From contig JABWDB010000001.1 in NCBI GenBank assembly GCA_019614645.1, forward strand, positions 5,817,501-5,881,500: 64,000 nt of DNA. The letters run 5' to 3'. Of the stretch, positions 12,991-26,877 are shown piece after piece. How positions within the stretch are numbered: position 1 is the stretch's first letter; every line of letters begins with the position of its first letter. A program made the position numbers and the translations under genes. The notes under the pieces are model-generated. The model saw nothing but the letters and a program-made list of their open reading frames with translations. It was not told the DNA's origin and ran no database searches. This DNA is from Stratiolaelaps scimitus (taxonomy: Eukaryota; Arthropoda; Arachnida; Mesostigmata; Laelapidae).

Positions 12991-15900
12991 TTAACAACAA
13001 CCCTGGTATGCTACGCAGACGAAGTCGTGATGAGGTCGCTTTGATGTGCTTCCTGTGTCAGTCCATCGACGCTGTAGTCTGCCGCGTTACCGCCATTCTG
13101 TCGAGTACTAGGCTCAACTCGATGCACGGTATATCCCGATGTCCCTCAGCGAGTTAGGCAAGTTTCTCATCGACGCGGCCATGACGGCACCGAACTATGA
13201 CAAGTGGCAACTAAGACCGCAATCCATTATATCTGTCTATACGTCTATCGGGTGGCTGCTCGTTCAGTTGTCCTCCCGGCCGGCCCGTCACCACCGGCAG
13301 AGTTAAATATCAGCGTATGGTGGTGGTGGTGCTGCTGCTGCGTTCTAAAGAATAGTCGTTGGACGTACCAAGAGCGCCGCAATCCCGAGAGATCAGTCAG
13401 TCCATCAGCCAGTCTTTACCTAAACTAAACGAAGCTAGATGGCGGATTTGGCCCATGTCACACAGTGGCAGTGCATGGATATGGCCAAATGAATGCTGGC
13501 TACCGATGCGGGCTCACGAAGCGTCTGGTACACTGCCCTTCTTAAAACGCCGGCATCAGCGCGCACTGCCAGTCGCCACCGCCGCCGCCACCACCGCTCT
13601 GTTGCTATGGCGGTGTTGCTCTCATATCACGCGTTTGTCCTATGAGCCTAGCGTTAACGGCTGACGATGTCATGCCTCGTAGGGAGCTAGCAAGCAGGGC
13701 TTGCGGGCTGCAGTGGTGGTGGTGCTGCTTACGGAGTGACGTTGGCGTCGGCGACGCCGGAGGAATCGCTTCGTCTGTGATGCGTTTAGTCAGAGCGAAC
13801 GTAGAAACGGGGGATGCCACAGATGGCCCGACCCAGTATCTCACCTTCACGTCGGACGGGTAGAGTATATCGATCCGAAAGCATGTGCTATCATGATTTG
13901 TGTAGTTACAAGCGAAAATTGCAAAATTGCAAAAATATCATGTTACCTCACAATATCGTGTTTGTGTAGGCTGCTATAATTTGATAGTCATTATTTAATG
14001 ACGAATGCGTGCCACTCTGGCAATTTTAGTCATTTTGCATTTGAGCCTAAATCCTATGCGATATAACAATGCTTCCCTCGGGAGTTTAGCCAAAGCGTCC
14101 CATTGTGTAACCTTTGTCAAAATCAATCCATGCGTTACCACCATGTTAAGTTGGTATAGCGAGGTCAACGAAACGCCGGGCCGTACAAATCGAAATTTGT
14201 TGGCCAACTTTCTGACATATCAGAAGTTAGGTGTATATGTCCTTCTAGACCTTCAAATACGACTTTTACGTTTGTCCTATTCATCATGGGGTCATTCATT
14301 AACTTCATTAATGAGCATTGTTGCTGTTGCTGTGCTGACATGTTCGTTGGCATAATGATGACGGATATCGATGCTGGCTGCGATGTCGATCCCCGTATTT
14401 CTATTCGAACACTAATATCAGTATCTCTTTCTCTCCTTTGTTCTTTTGAGATCGTTTTCAGAAATGACACTTCACCTAGGTACTAGGTCGCCCTTCTCTA
14501 CAACCTCCTTCTTCTACCTTGATGTGATACTTTTCCACTCACAGGCGAACAGAGTAGTTTCGACGACGTCATCGCCCACGATACTTTGAGTACTCACTGT
14601 ACAATGCTGTGGTGGGAGCGGCTGGCGGTGCAAATCTATTGGATGGTACCCTTTCCATATATTTCTTTCCATTGTCTACGGGCTGCTCACTGCACTGCAG
14701 TAGGTGATATGCGTCTTGTTCTTCGGTTTACCTCGACACGCACGGTCGACACATTTGTATCGTATTTTTCGAATGGTCGCTTTACTTGTTTTCTATTCGC
14801 CATGTTGGACAGTTCGCCGCTATTGCTGGTTGCCGCCTCTGCTGCCAATTGCTTATGGCTGGCCGCGTTCATGTAAAAGAGACCGAGAGAGAGAGAGAGG
14901 GGATGAAGGAGGAGCGACCACCTCGTCGATAGGTCCGTCCGTGGCGTCAGGCGTCGGCTGTTGTTGATGTTGTTGTTGTCGCTGCTCGTGCGGCGGCGGC
15001 GGCGGCGGCAGCGGTGGCAGCGGTGGCGGCCGGTGCGGCTGCCGCCGCGGCATTGGACATTTTGGGCAACGTGCAGCCGACACGGCCAGAACAGAGTTCA
15101 GTCGTAGAGTTGTGTTCGTGAGAGGCGCATTATTGAACTTAATGCAGATCTGATGATTTTTAGATTAGATCCGACAGACCGACAGGCGGAGAGGCGGAGG
15201 AGACAGACAAGGCCAGCATCTTACTGGCTCTACAGGCGGACCCAACAGCAGGAAGGCAGTCATTCCTGCTGAAGAAAACAACTGCCGAATGCCGACTGCA
15301 GCAGCAGCAGCGGCAGAAGGCAGCTAAGCTGCGCTGAGCTGCTGCTGCAGCTGTTGCCGTGGCCGCCACCGTCAACACCGCCGCGAACGCTACCACCCTA
15401 CACTTACTACTTCTATGTATCACAATAGATACGGATACTCTGACACCGACAACGGCCAGTCAGACACAGCGCCACTGACATGGACTTACTCACAATTGTG
15501 GAGGGGATGCATGAAGGAGATCTAATGTGTAAGGCAGAAGTGCAGGGGACCCTCGTCGCTGTTGAGGTTGGACGATGAACGAGACGACACTGTGAAGACA
15601 ACGAGACGAAAAAGCAGTACAGTCGTTGTCCGTGGGTGACGGCGGGAGTGTTCTGCAGCGTCCATTTGACGTCGTCTTCTGCGACGCTAGTAGGTTGTAC
15701 TTATAACAGTGGTGCCATAGTTGTAGTACTAGGTGTAATAATCTACGTAATGCGTTATGTGTAAGCGAGATGAATGTCGAGTCCCGCGATCTCGACGGAT
15801 TGGCAAGCAGACAAATAGCTTACGTACAGCTTGCTGGCACAAACAAGCTGACAGAGAGAAACGGAGAGCGAGAGACTACGACCAATAATAGTAATATCTA

Positions 15901-16036
15901 TATACTACTACCACAACATAATACTACCGTGCTAAAGCATATGTGTGTATGCGTGTGTGTGCGCGTAAAAACTACAGAAATGTGTCTACGATCAGCGTCA
16001 ATGGAAGTCTTCATGTCGTAGAGCGAATAAATACAA

Positions 16037-16039
<3 letters not shown>

Positions 16040-16080
<41 letters not shown>
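16040..16080. repeat. (GA)n microsatellite
   Basis: About 41 bases of GA. A CAA repeat lies 40 bases downstream at 16122-16158. Confidence 0.96.
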
Positions 16081-16083
<3 letters not shown>

Positions 16084-16121
16084 GAAGTCAAAATGATAAC
16101 ATGAAACCTATCGATGAAAAG

Positions 16122-16122
16122 C

Positions 16123-16157
<35 letters not shown>

Positions 16158-16158
16158 C
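16122..16158. repeat. (CAA)n trinucleotide repeat
   Basis: About twelve CAA units with one terminal interruption. Confidence 0.95.
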
Positions 16159-19100
16159 GACAATAAGACAAGTAATGTCGATGCCAACGGCAACATTGAT
16201 AAAAGCAAGTTAGCTAGCTGCATTAGCAGCAGCAGCACGAACATCATCATGATCGACTTCGAAGTGGTATGGAGAGAAAAAAACAATGCAATGAATTTGA
16301 ATGCACATTTCGATTTGCTCGCCCAGGCGAAGGCTGCCGAGTCACCGCATCTGCTAGCGCTGAGCCACTATACATTGTAGCAAGGTTGCAATACGCGGAT
16401 ACAGTTGTAGTGAGCCTGTACGGGAAAGAACTGCATTAGCTGCCACCTTCCTCATCATGCGCCACGACCGACGCTCAGAGAGGTCCACTGTAGATCCGGG
16501 GAGTGTTATGCTCGGACATCGTTATGCTATCGTCGGACAGAATCCCACACAGAGAACCACATGGGCGCTCGCTCTTTCTCTCTCTCGTCGAGATCGAATC
16601 GAACTGGCCATGTTTCCATAAGAACGATAAGTCTAAATGACTACCGTTGAACGACTGACTGACTGACTCACTATGGTAGTCAGCAGTACACACAAAATAA
16701 TAAACGCACATCTACGGAGAGGAGATAGAAAGTGGGAGAGAGAGAGATAAACACACCAGTGGAATAGAGAGCGGATTCGCGCACAGTGCTACCCCACCTT
16801 ATGTGGCCGCAGTTTTCGTGCTGTGATGAGACAGATGTAGTCCATGGCTCCACCGCCCGTTGGCAAGAAGAGAAACAACTGCCCAGTGGGGCCATTTTGG
16901 AGAAGTCTTAAGATGCCGAAGACGAAGAAGCAAAAGAAAAGTAGTAGCAAAAATCGAGGAAAAATTTAAAAGCAGGTACACACAATTTGCACAGGCTCTC
17001 CCCCTCGCCCTCTCTCTCTCTCTTGCTCTCTCTCTCTCATGCACTCACTACGGTGTATAGCTATCTAGCTATGTATCTCTTACCGTCTGTCTGGCTATCC
17101 TGCTGTTGCTGCTGTTCGCGCATAAAATCGGAGCGTTCGTCTCCTGCCTTCATCTGGTTGGCGGACCGGGCCGCCAGCGAACCGAACGGACAGTAGCGGC
17201 CCGCGTGTAGGGGGCCTGCACAGCAGCGATGTTCAGCCCCGGCGACGACGGCGGCAGCGGCGGCAGTTTAGCTGCTGATCACGAATGCGCAATGAGGAGT
17301 CGCCACTGAAGTCATCGAGCTCATCATCGTCATCTCAATCTATCCTTCCCGAGCATGAACAGCTGTAGCAGTGGCTGTAACGGAGGCAGCAGCAGCCGCA
17401 GCGGCAGCGTTATTAGGATCGTCGGCGTCATCGACGTGGCGTCTTAAATCACAAGGCATCATCTCATGCGAAAGGTTGCGCGCGAACGAGAGAATGAAAG
17501 AGAGAAAAAACAGAGGGAGGGGGAGTGACTGTGTGAGCGAGCGAGGAGATTGAGACAAGAAATGAGAATCAGCCAAGACATCACCATCGGCTGTCACTAT
17601 AGAGCATGGCGGCGGCGGCAGCGGCGGCGGCGGCGGCGCTCGGTCATGCAAGCGTTCAGCAAAAGCGCTGGGAACTCCTAAATGGCCACTTAAGTAGCGG
17701 CGGATAGGCTGGCGGCCAAGCGGTTCTCCGCCGTGAGTGCATTTCTGCTGCTCGAACTGCTGCGTCCAGTGCACTCACTCGCGCAACGACAACGACGTCG
17801 ACGGCGGTGGCGTCAAGCAAGCAAGCAACCGATTGCCTCTTGAATCACCACCACCACCACCATCACAACCACTACGACTACTACCCCCACCCCCCCACCC
17901 CCGTCTCCCCTAACTCACCCCACCCGAACGAACGTCTGTCTCGTTCTCCACCTTCTTCCCCCTCCAATTCCAATTCTGCCGGGGCTGGCGGACTGCGTCG
18001 GAGGCGGCTGGACAGATGGGGTAACTCGTCGACAACAGCACAGCACCCGACGAGATCTGCTGTTGATGCGGTGGCCAATGGGCAGCTCTTGCAGTGCTAT
18101 CTCTCAATGCTGTGCGCAACAGTTCGCGCGCCACTGTAGCGGCAACATAACCAACCGGCTGAGCAATACTATTATAGGTACGGCCAACGGGACAGAAGCT
18201 CGAGTAACAGCCAACTATATTATAACTGCCGCAAGAACCGTCGACAGCAGCAGCAGCGCTGGTAGTAGTCATCGCCGCTCATTTTGCCGCTATTACAACC
18301 CACCAACCAACCAACCAAACCCAGCCAGCCCAGCCCAGCTAGCCAACCGATATCATATGGACAGATAGAACTGGCGGTGACATTAAGTTCATGCACCAAC
18401 TACGGCTATTACCACTGCTGCCACTACAACTACCACTGCTACAACATTTTCAAATGGCGGTAAGGATGTCAAGAAGAAGCAGGATGGAGCCATCGCCTCG
18501 TCTCATCTCGGTTCTGTTGAGGCTGCTGCTGCTTCTGCCACGGCGGCGGCGGCGGTGGTGGTGGCGGCGGCGGTGTTGCTGCTGCTGTTTCTGCTCGACC
18601 CAGTCCAGTTTGGCTTTGGCTGAAGTCGACCACCGCCGCCGTCGCTGTGAGGTGCCGTATGGGTATTATCTATCGAAAAGGACTGTGAAACAGGGCCAGG
18701 GGCCGGGCGAGGTGGAGGGGGTCACATTATGATACCATCTTTAGCCCGGGTAACACTAAAGAACCAAGTGCCGTCTCGTCGCCTCCATACTGCCTCTGCC
18801 ACAGGCGTTACCGACGGCCTTTGCTGTGTTGAGGTGCAGTCTGAGACGATGGCCGGCCAGTCAGCCAGCCAGCCAACAAGCGAGTGGGCATCGCCATAAC
18901 GTGCACTGTGCGTATTGTGCGATGGTCGACGATGACCGGACGAGGCGAGCAAAGGCCGACAGGCAAGCACCGCAGGCAGAGAGACAGACCAGACCGGTGA
19001 GCGTCCAGCAGGCGATAATATAGCGAATGAATACGTGGTCGAGAACGAAGACCACGGACGGTCCGGGATGGAACGGCGCGTAATTATGGGTTGCGCGACG

Positions 19101-19326
19101 CCATCCCTTCTCGGCTCTTTGTCGGATAGAAGCAGCCGCTTCGTTGTAGTACCCCGTAGTAGCAGCAGCAGCCGTCGCCGTCGCCGTCGCCGCCATCTTG
19201 TATAAAGAGCCATGAGCCATTGGACACCAAAGGCAAGCAGGCGGCAGGCACCAAGCGTACTATAGCAGCGAGCGTACTCGCTTCGAAGTGGCGTTCGTTC
19301 GAAGCGCGCTCAAACCGCGTCGTTGC

Positions 19327-19360
<34 letters not shown>

Positions 19361-22300
19361 AGCAGCAGCAGCAGCAGCAACAAAAACAACAACGGCAACA
19401 ACAGCAACGACAACATCGATAATGTCCGCATAATGTTCGCAGGGTAGCTGACTAGGCAGGCGCTCCTGGTTCACCACTTGGCTTGGCTTGACGGTCAGGC
19501 ATTATCTCAACACAATATTCTAATTGTGCCATTCGTGCTTGAGTCCAACCTCCCACCAGGGCGATATGACTCTGCAACTTTGAGCGGCAGCGAGGGAGAA
19601 GGTAAAATATATATAATATGTCATACGTGAGAGAGTGAGTCGAGACTGCAGAAAATGAAATGGGTTACGTTATTCTATTCTCTAATATGCGCGTACGTTA
19701 TAATGACCAGACGCATTTTTCAGCTTACTTCAATATGCTTCGTGAGTGGGGTTGGATGTTGCTCGCCTATTTCGAATGCGTCCTGATGACCAGCGCTAGC
19801 TGTCGTGCCTCGGGATGAGAGCGTCTGATGATGGTGTAGTCTCAGATGATGAGGAAAATAGCTGATCTGAAGGCGAAGGGATTTTCCTATCTTGTTGGTT
19901 GTTGTTTTCTTTTTTTTTCTCGGTGCTCGTACTGTGCTGTTTGTGGTGGTGCTGGTATCGTCTGTTGTCGTTCGTTCAGTCGCTGTTCGTTGTGTGACGT
20001 TAGAGGACCGGCAGCGGTGCAGCGACCTGCAGGTGCCTTGATGGCGTGCACGGTAGAGCGACGGCGTCCCTACGGACACGGCGTACAAGCGCAGGCGAGC
20101 CTAACCGCCTTGACGTGCACATTGGCCTTGTCTCCTGTATCGTCCTCCTGCTTGGACGGCCAAACAAAAAACAGGACAACGACAACAACAACAAGTACGA
20201 AACGAAAAAAAAAGTTTCGATTCAAATTGCCGAGTACGCGCTGCTTTCACATTAGGAGGTACCAAGCAGCACGCCGAGGGCCAAGTGACTGCAGCGGCGG
20301 CCACTGCCGCCAAGACCAACTAATGGTGGCTGCGTTTAACTCGAAGGAAGCCAAAACGTTTCTCCTCTAGCCCTCCTCTGACAATTCACAATTTTCGAAC
20401 GGACCCAGTTGGTCTTCGCGTCGCAGTTCAGCGCCTCCCAAGGGAATGACAACGCTGGGCCGGTACCGCCGGTCGTGAAGATCTCCACCCCCAACAGTAA
20501 CACAACGCCACTGCCGCCCCTGGCAAAGGAACCCCATAATGATCGTCAACGAAAACGACGACCCCAGCCAACCAATCGATCTGGTCGACCAACCTCATCT
20601 GAACAAGCCGATGGCGGCATGTTCCAAACCTTTGACTTTCGTTGTCTCGGGCCCTGTATATGATACAGTAGATCTCAAACCGTCAAAAACCACATCGGGA
20701 ATAGTTAGCAGATGTATCGAATCTATCGGGTCTCGTCTCACGACATCAGGAACAGATCCACAAACACCCACACACACACCAGACACACACTCGTCTGCAT
20801 AAGGGTACCCTACAAAATCGACGCTCATCAACTACACAATGAGGGTGAAAATGTAGGAATTCAATGTCTAGGAAGGCCAAGACATGCGCACACGCTAAGA
20901 GTGACTTTTCACATTATTCCGTATTGTATCCGCGTGCCATTGTCATTGCTATATATCTAAATACTTGTAATAATTAAGCGGCAGTCTTCGCGTTGCGTGG
21001 TGTCGGCCATTATAAGAAGGGCTTTTTTCTTACGAAGTAACGCAGTCATTAGACTAGAATTTCTATCGAAAATGAGGCGGGTGCTTTATTGATTTCTTTT
21101 ATATACCCTCTCTCTCTCTACCCCTATTTGTGGTGACTATTACACTACGAGTGCTATTGGCTGGCTGGCTGGCTGCTTCTTGCCAAAAACGACGTCACGC
21201 TGGGTTCGCCACGCATTCAATGACAATCTATCCCATTGACTACGTTGGCTTTTCCGTTTTGTTTTGCTAATAAATCTAGCTAGATTAGATGTACTAGAGC
21301 TGTGTGTTAAGGGCTATTGAGAGTGATATACGCGAATACCTGCTGCGTAGGCAATCTCAGTTTGTACTATCTTTTTGTCATAATTAGTTGGCTTTGAAAT
21401 TCCAATTAGGTGTCCATTGAGTTACCGGCTCAATCGGACGAAACGAACTTGTCAAGGCGGCCCCGGCTGGTTGAGGCAACCACCGCGGACAGTGGTGGTT
21501 GGAACGAAGCAGTCTGTTGTCGAGTCCGGGTTGTTCACCTGAATTCAAGGGGAACGTCATTAAGCAGCTCCGTCTTGTTCCCAGTGGAAGAGACCTTACC
21601 TTTGTTCGAGACAGCGACGCAGCTGGGTATTATGTATCGATGACGATCGTTCGATGCTATCTAATTGTTAAATAAATCTATAAAGGCCACAAATAAATCG
21701 GTGAATGCCACAGAAGATCAGGCCAGTACCACTAGTACAGTACAACTAGCGTGGTCGAATCGAAGGATGCATATTTTTTTAGATTGTATTACATTACAAA
21801 TGTAATGCAATGCTTATTTGACCAAAAGGAAATGCACCAAGAAATGATTAATTAATTTTTTTTGCAGCGTAAATCCTAGAGAGTTCTTCTTCTATGTATC
21901 CGAAGTATTCCATCGGAGATTAGAATTGGCGACTTTTTCCCAGCGATTCAAGCCCATTCGTTTTCGAGGCCCGATCACCCGATTGCTGCTCTCAGCCTGA
22001 ACCTCGAACGAGTAACCTTGGCGGAAGGTCGCGAATCGTGTTTGCCAGTAGGGATATATACCTCCACCATTGCACAGGACATATCCGTAGGTATGTCTCA
22101 TTGCCACTTGCACTGCCTTATACGTCCGCCTTGACGTCGGATGAGCACTCGATGATGGGGCGAGTCCTGAGAACAATGGTATTTGTCACCCGACTAGATG
22201 TCGCCGTTCTGTGAATTCATTCACGGCACATTTATTCACTCGCTTATCGCTGAGCGTTGATCTCAAAACTCGGACAAACGCCGGCCAATGGCGATGGCAA

Positions 22301-22882
22301 TGTATTCTAATATTATATTTGGTCTGCGATCGTGCGAATCCGCCAGCGCAGGCCACAGTCACCGTCGATCAGATACTGACTCTTCGAATGAGAATGGGAA
22401 CCAACGCCACCACAATCACCGACTACGGCTTTGCGTTACAGCTGGATCGGGTACTCGTCGTCGTCGTCGCCGTCGACGACCGACCGACTCAAGACATTCA
22501 CCTCCAACAACGAAAACAACGCGATACAATGCGATCCCAGCGAGCTATCGAGCGAGCTAGCTATCTGGCCAGCCTCCGCCAGCGTCAGCTCCGCAGAAAC
22601 CTGTGCGCCACGAGCGGCCGACCGACCGACCAACCGACCGCATTGGTGCAACAGCGTAAACGGCAGCAGCAGCATAGCAGACTGCTCCTCCTGACGCGGC
22701 GGCGGTGGCGGCAGCGGGAGATTCGGGGCCACCGCTGTTGTTACTGCTGCTGCTGCTGCTGATGCTCGAGTAGGGCCGCGAGCCAGCCCGACACCGCGTC
22801 AAGACGACGCGGCAGCACCGCATTGGTCGTGGCTATAATTTTAGATAAATAAAAAACGTCACAGAGAATCATCGTCACACAA

Positions 22883-22885
<3 letters not shown>

Positions 22886-22921
<36 letters not shown>

Positions 22922-23018
22922 GGCAGAGCAACATGCAGACACACACAAAACTGAAGACACAAGCGACGTAAGCGACGAGCGCGAGAAAGAAAGAAAATGA
23001 GATGAGTCTGAGGGAAAG

Positions 23019-23080
<62 letters not shown>
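22886..23080. repeat. TA and TA/GA compound microsatellite cluster
   Basis: A TA run at 22886-22917 is followed, after about 100 bases of purine-rich sequence, by TA (23019-23036) passing straight into 44 bases of GA (23037-23080). Confidence 0.95.
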
Positions 23081-23083
<3 letters not shown>

Positions 23084-26000
23084 GAAAGAGGGAGACGCAC
23101 TCCAGGATGGCGAAACGGTGGAGGCCGTGGCGAACACGAAGCAAGCGCGTCGAAACAACGTTGAAACAGCAATGAACGTCGTGGTAGAAAGCGAGAGATA
23201 AAGAGAAAGAAAGAAAAAGAGAGAGTCAGAGACAATAATCAAGATGGCTTCGGATTCGTGTCTGCCCGGCCGGTGCCGCGACAGGCCTGCTACCGCTGCC
23301 ACTGCCATCGTACGTGGACGTAGTCATAGCGGGCCGCGATCGTCCGTCGCCCCTTCCAGCCTTTGTTGTTGCTGTGTCCACCAGTGAACACAGCCGCCGG
23401 CCGATGCAGCCAGTGTCTACCGCTTCGTCCGTACGCCTGTTCATCGTGGCTTCGTTGGTCTGTCGCGAACGGAGGCCCGGACAGTGACATTGGCAAGGGA
23501 GCCGCATTGAGACAACAGCAGCAGCAGCAGCAACACTGCATTGACACACAGTGGGAGTCCTCCCCGTCACTGCTATGGAGATCGCTACTTCGGCAGCACA
23601 CAGCTCAATGCAAAGGGCTTCTTCAGCTTGGCACTCAGCTCAGAAATACTGCAAACGTCAACTCGTGTATGGTCAACCGTGTTTGAAGTCACTGCTCAAT
23701 AGCAAAAAGAACGGCCGATTATGACCAGATATCTGGTAGGGGTCTGGTCCTCCTAGCGATCGACAGAGGTCACTCGTGACATATACTGCAAACAGACATA
23801 TACAGTGAGATGTGATAAATAAAATAGAAGAGAGCACAAATAAGCAGAGGGTGATGCGTTGGCTAAGTAAAGATTATCCAATTCCAGAATGGGTGGCACA
23901 CACAGCTAAGGTAGCGGCCGGATATTTCTTATGTGCTACTAGATGTCCTGAGGAGAATCCGGCACTTGAGCTCACAAAGTTATGTTACATTATCAAGTGG
24001 TAACACCTGATGAGTGAATACACCCCCTTTCGGCCATTGGATAGAGGCGGGATCGATTCTAGGTCTTACAAACTTTACTTCCATTTGATCTGCAAGAGAG
24101 AGGATAACGTCTTATTAAAAAAGCCACAATCTCTTTGTCTTAAACGCAGTGACCTGGATGCACCTTTTGTAATTTCGTACAGGGATCACCCGGGTTGCGC
24201 ACTAAATAACGTATCAACAATGATACAGGTGACTCGGCGATAGCTGTCGCGAAAGTACCCATCTTGATGGTGACGTCTCTGATATGTTTCGAAAATTTCG
24301 CAGCGAAATGTGATTGTACCCCGATCATTGACTATTCTATCTGATCGTACCAAGACGCCCTGCGAAGACAATCACAGCGCGGGTCCTTTTATTTGACGTG
24401 GCCAAATCCTGAGAGTTTCGAGCGCGATGTCATTCTCAGCATCAGAGATAATACAGCGATATGCCACACAGTGGACCTTGTTCTGATTTAATCTAGCGCT
24501 TACGCTCAAATGCAGAGCCAACTATAGAATTGCCATGATTTTCCTTGAAAATTAAATCAAATAGTAAGTAAATATGCAGGACGATTTCACCAGGACGACA
24601 ACAGTCCGTGTACCTTTGTGTACCAGTGTTGTACCATACATAGTATAGCCCCTGTATATATTCGAATAGCACCTCACTCGTCTCGTGAGTCGAGCTACAA
24701 AGGCGAAATCAGCCGCGGGCAGGACGTCGTCTCTCCGGCCGCGGGGGACATCACCCGTTCCACCACGGGTGGAATCGAGTCAGCCTGAACCGGTGGGCGA
24801 ACCAATGAGGGAGGCATCTACCGAAGCCGCTGACATCGGATGGACGCCGGAGCAATAGACAAGCGAAGAGATGACGCGACCGACTCAGGCGGATCTCTCC
24901 TTTTCTCTCCTTTGAGTTTTTCGTTTTTAGATGACGTCCGCGGTGACAACGACGCCGGCAACAATATGTTGAATTGTTTGTCTTCACGGACTACGGGCAG
25001 ATGCCACCACATCGCCATTTGCCTTCTGAGGACAAGCGAGAAGAGAAGATTCCACCGACTCCCGAGGGGTCGCATTTGCCTCTGCCGCTGGAGGCGACCA
25101 AGCAACCGAACTGACGGACTGACTGACTCACTGCACTCTACCAGGCTCCCGTTTTGGTTGCTGGCTACGATAGCCAACCCGGCGTTGGTCTCCGGGTCCG
25201 CTATACTGACAGCGAGATGACGGCTGCTGGTGACATAGCCTCTGTAGCAGCCGCCTTCGGCTGAAGTCAACGACGACGACAACAGCAACAACAACAACAA
25301 CATCAGCAGAAGCAACTTCAACTATTGGCTTGACGACGACGACGACTTATTTGACTTAATAATGGCGATCCTTTGTTTGTCGCCGGCCGGGGAACGTTGT
25401 CTGCCGGCGATGAGGGTCGGCAAGACGCTGAATAGAACGTACGACGGGGGTGTGCTGGGGGCGAGGGGGGGGGCACAGAAAAATAAACGAAGTCGAGCAA
25501 AAAGGGGAGGCAGATCAGAAAAATAACAGAAATTATGGTGAGAAGAAAATAAAAGAAAAATCTGGCTGAGTGCCGCGCCGGTCCGAGACGGCAGCGGCGG
25601 TTTCCTCAAACAGAAGACACCGCAGGAAGCCGCATCCGCAAATACGAGGGAGACAAGCGACAGCCGTGAGTGAGTTAAGTTGAGCTGGAGAAGGACGACG
25701 ATAGTTAATGAGAGGGAGATGTCGAAAAGGGAATAACATGAGGCTAAATCAAGCGGGAAATTTGGCCGCGCCGCCTCCACTAAGGTGGGCGCCGACGCCG
25801 CGGAGCATACGTACACGCGGAGCATACGTAGCCGTTGGCTTTACGGCAACTCTACGCCGCCGCTGTCTACGCGTCAAGTGAGCGACGAGGGTCATAAAGG
25901 AAAGCGGAGACGAAAATTCAGGAGAAGAAGAAGAAGACAACGACGAAGAAAACAAGAAAACAGTGACGCCGCTCTGCGGGAGAGCGCCTGCCACAAACAG

Positions 26001-26168
26001 GGGGCGCAAGGGGACACGCACGGAAGATGAGGAGATCAGAAGGACAACCACCGCAGCTGCGATTGTGATGATGCTGATGACGGTGGTGGCGGGTGATGAT
26101 GATCAGGAGGAGGAGGAGGAGGGGGAGATACGGGAAAACAAGTGACTTCGATTTCTTTTTCTTTTCTC

Positions 26169-26199
<31 letters not shown>

Positions 26200-26831
26200 C
26201 TTGTTAAGAGCGGGAAGAGAATGAAGAATGAAGATACCGACCTGAACGAGGCCAGTTGGGATGAAGTCGCCGAGGCCGCTGCGGCAATCACCAGGGGAAC
26301 AACGACAATAGCAGGATAGATATCGGACAACTGCCGGGTCTAGATGAAGTCCCTGATGAAGGTTGCGGAAGTCGTCACTGATAGCTGAGGTCGAGGGAGG
26401 ACGTGAGATCAGTGTTGCTCTGTTAAGCTAAATGTCGCTTAATGAGTGGCGATCGATTGTTTATGTTTTTGAATAGGTTGATGAAGTTTTTTGCGCACAG
26501 TCTTTTTCTGTCGACGGCGCCGGTTTGAAATGAATGATAAGCGATGAATGATGTCGCCAAATATTCAAGGTGTGGCGTATTTCCCGCTGTGCTAAACTAA
26601 CGAAAATAAACTACACTAAAGCCTAGATATATATATATATTCCTTGGAACAGACAGATACCTGTTGACATCAGCTCAGAGCCCTCACGGATTTCACTTAA
26701 CTCTCTGATCAACTCTCTCTATCTACGCTGAGATTCTTCTAATCGTAATTAATATAGAAAAGCGCTCTGTCCTATCAACGCCCTATCCTCACAACAGATT
26801 CCCTCGGACCAACACCTAATATACAAATATT

Positions 26832-26832
26832 T

Positions 26833-26870
<38 letters not shown>
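26832..26870. repeat. (TA)n microsatellite followed by a T run
   Basis: A TA run with one CA interruption, then a poly-T stretch to about 26878. Confidence 0.94.

Positions 26871-26877
<7 letters not shown>

Noticed and set aside
22741..23308. Overlapping minus-strand frames with SLSLSL and IYIYI runs
   Set aside because: Three frames are open over the same GA/TA microsatellites, as expected from dinucleotide repeats. They are not proteins.
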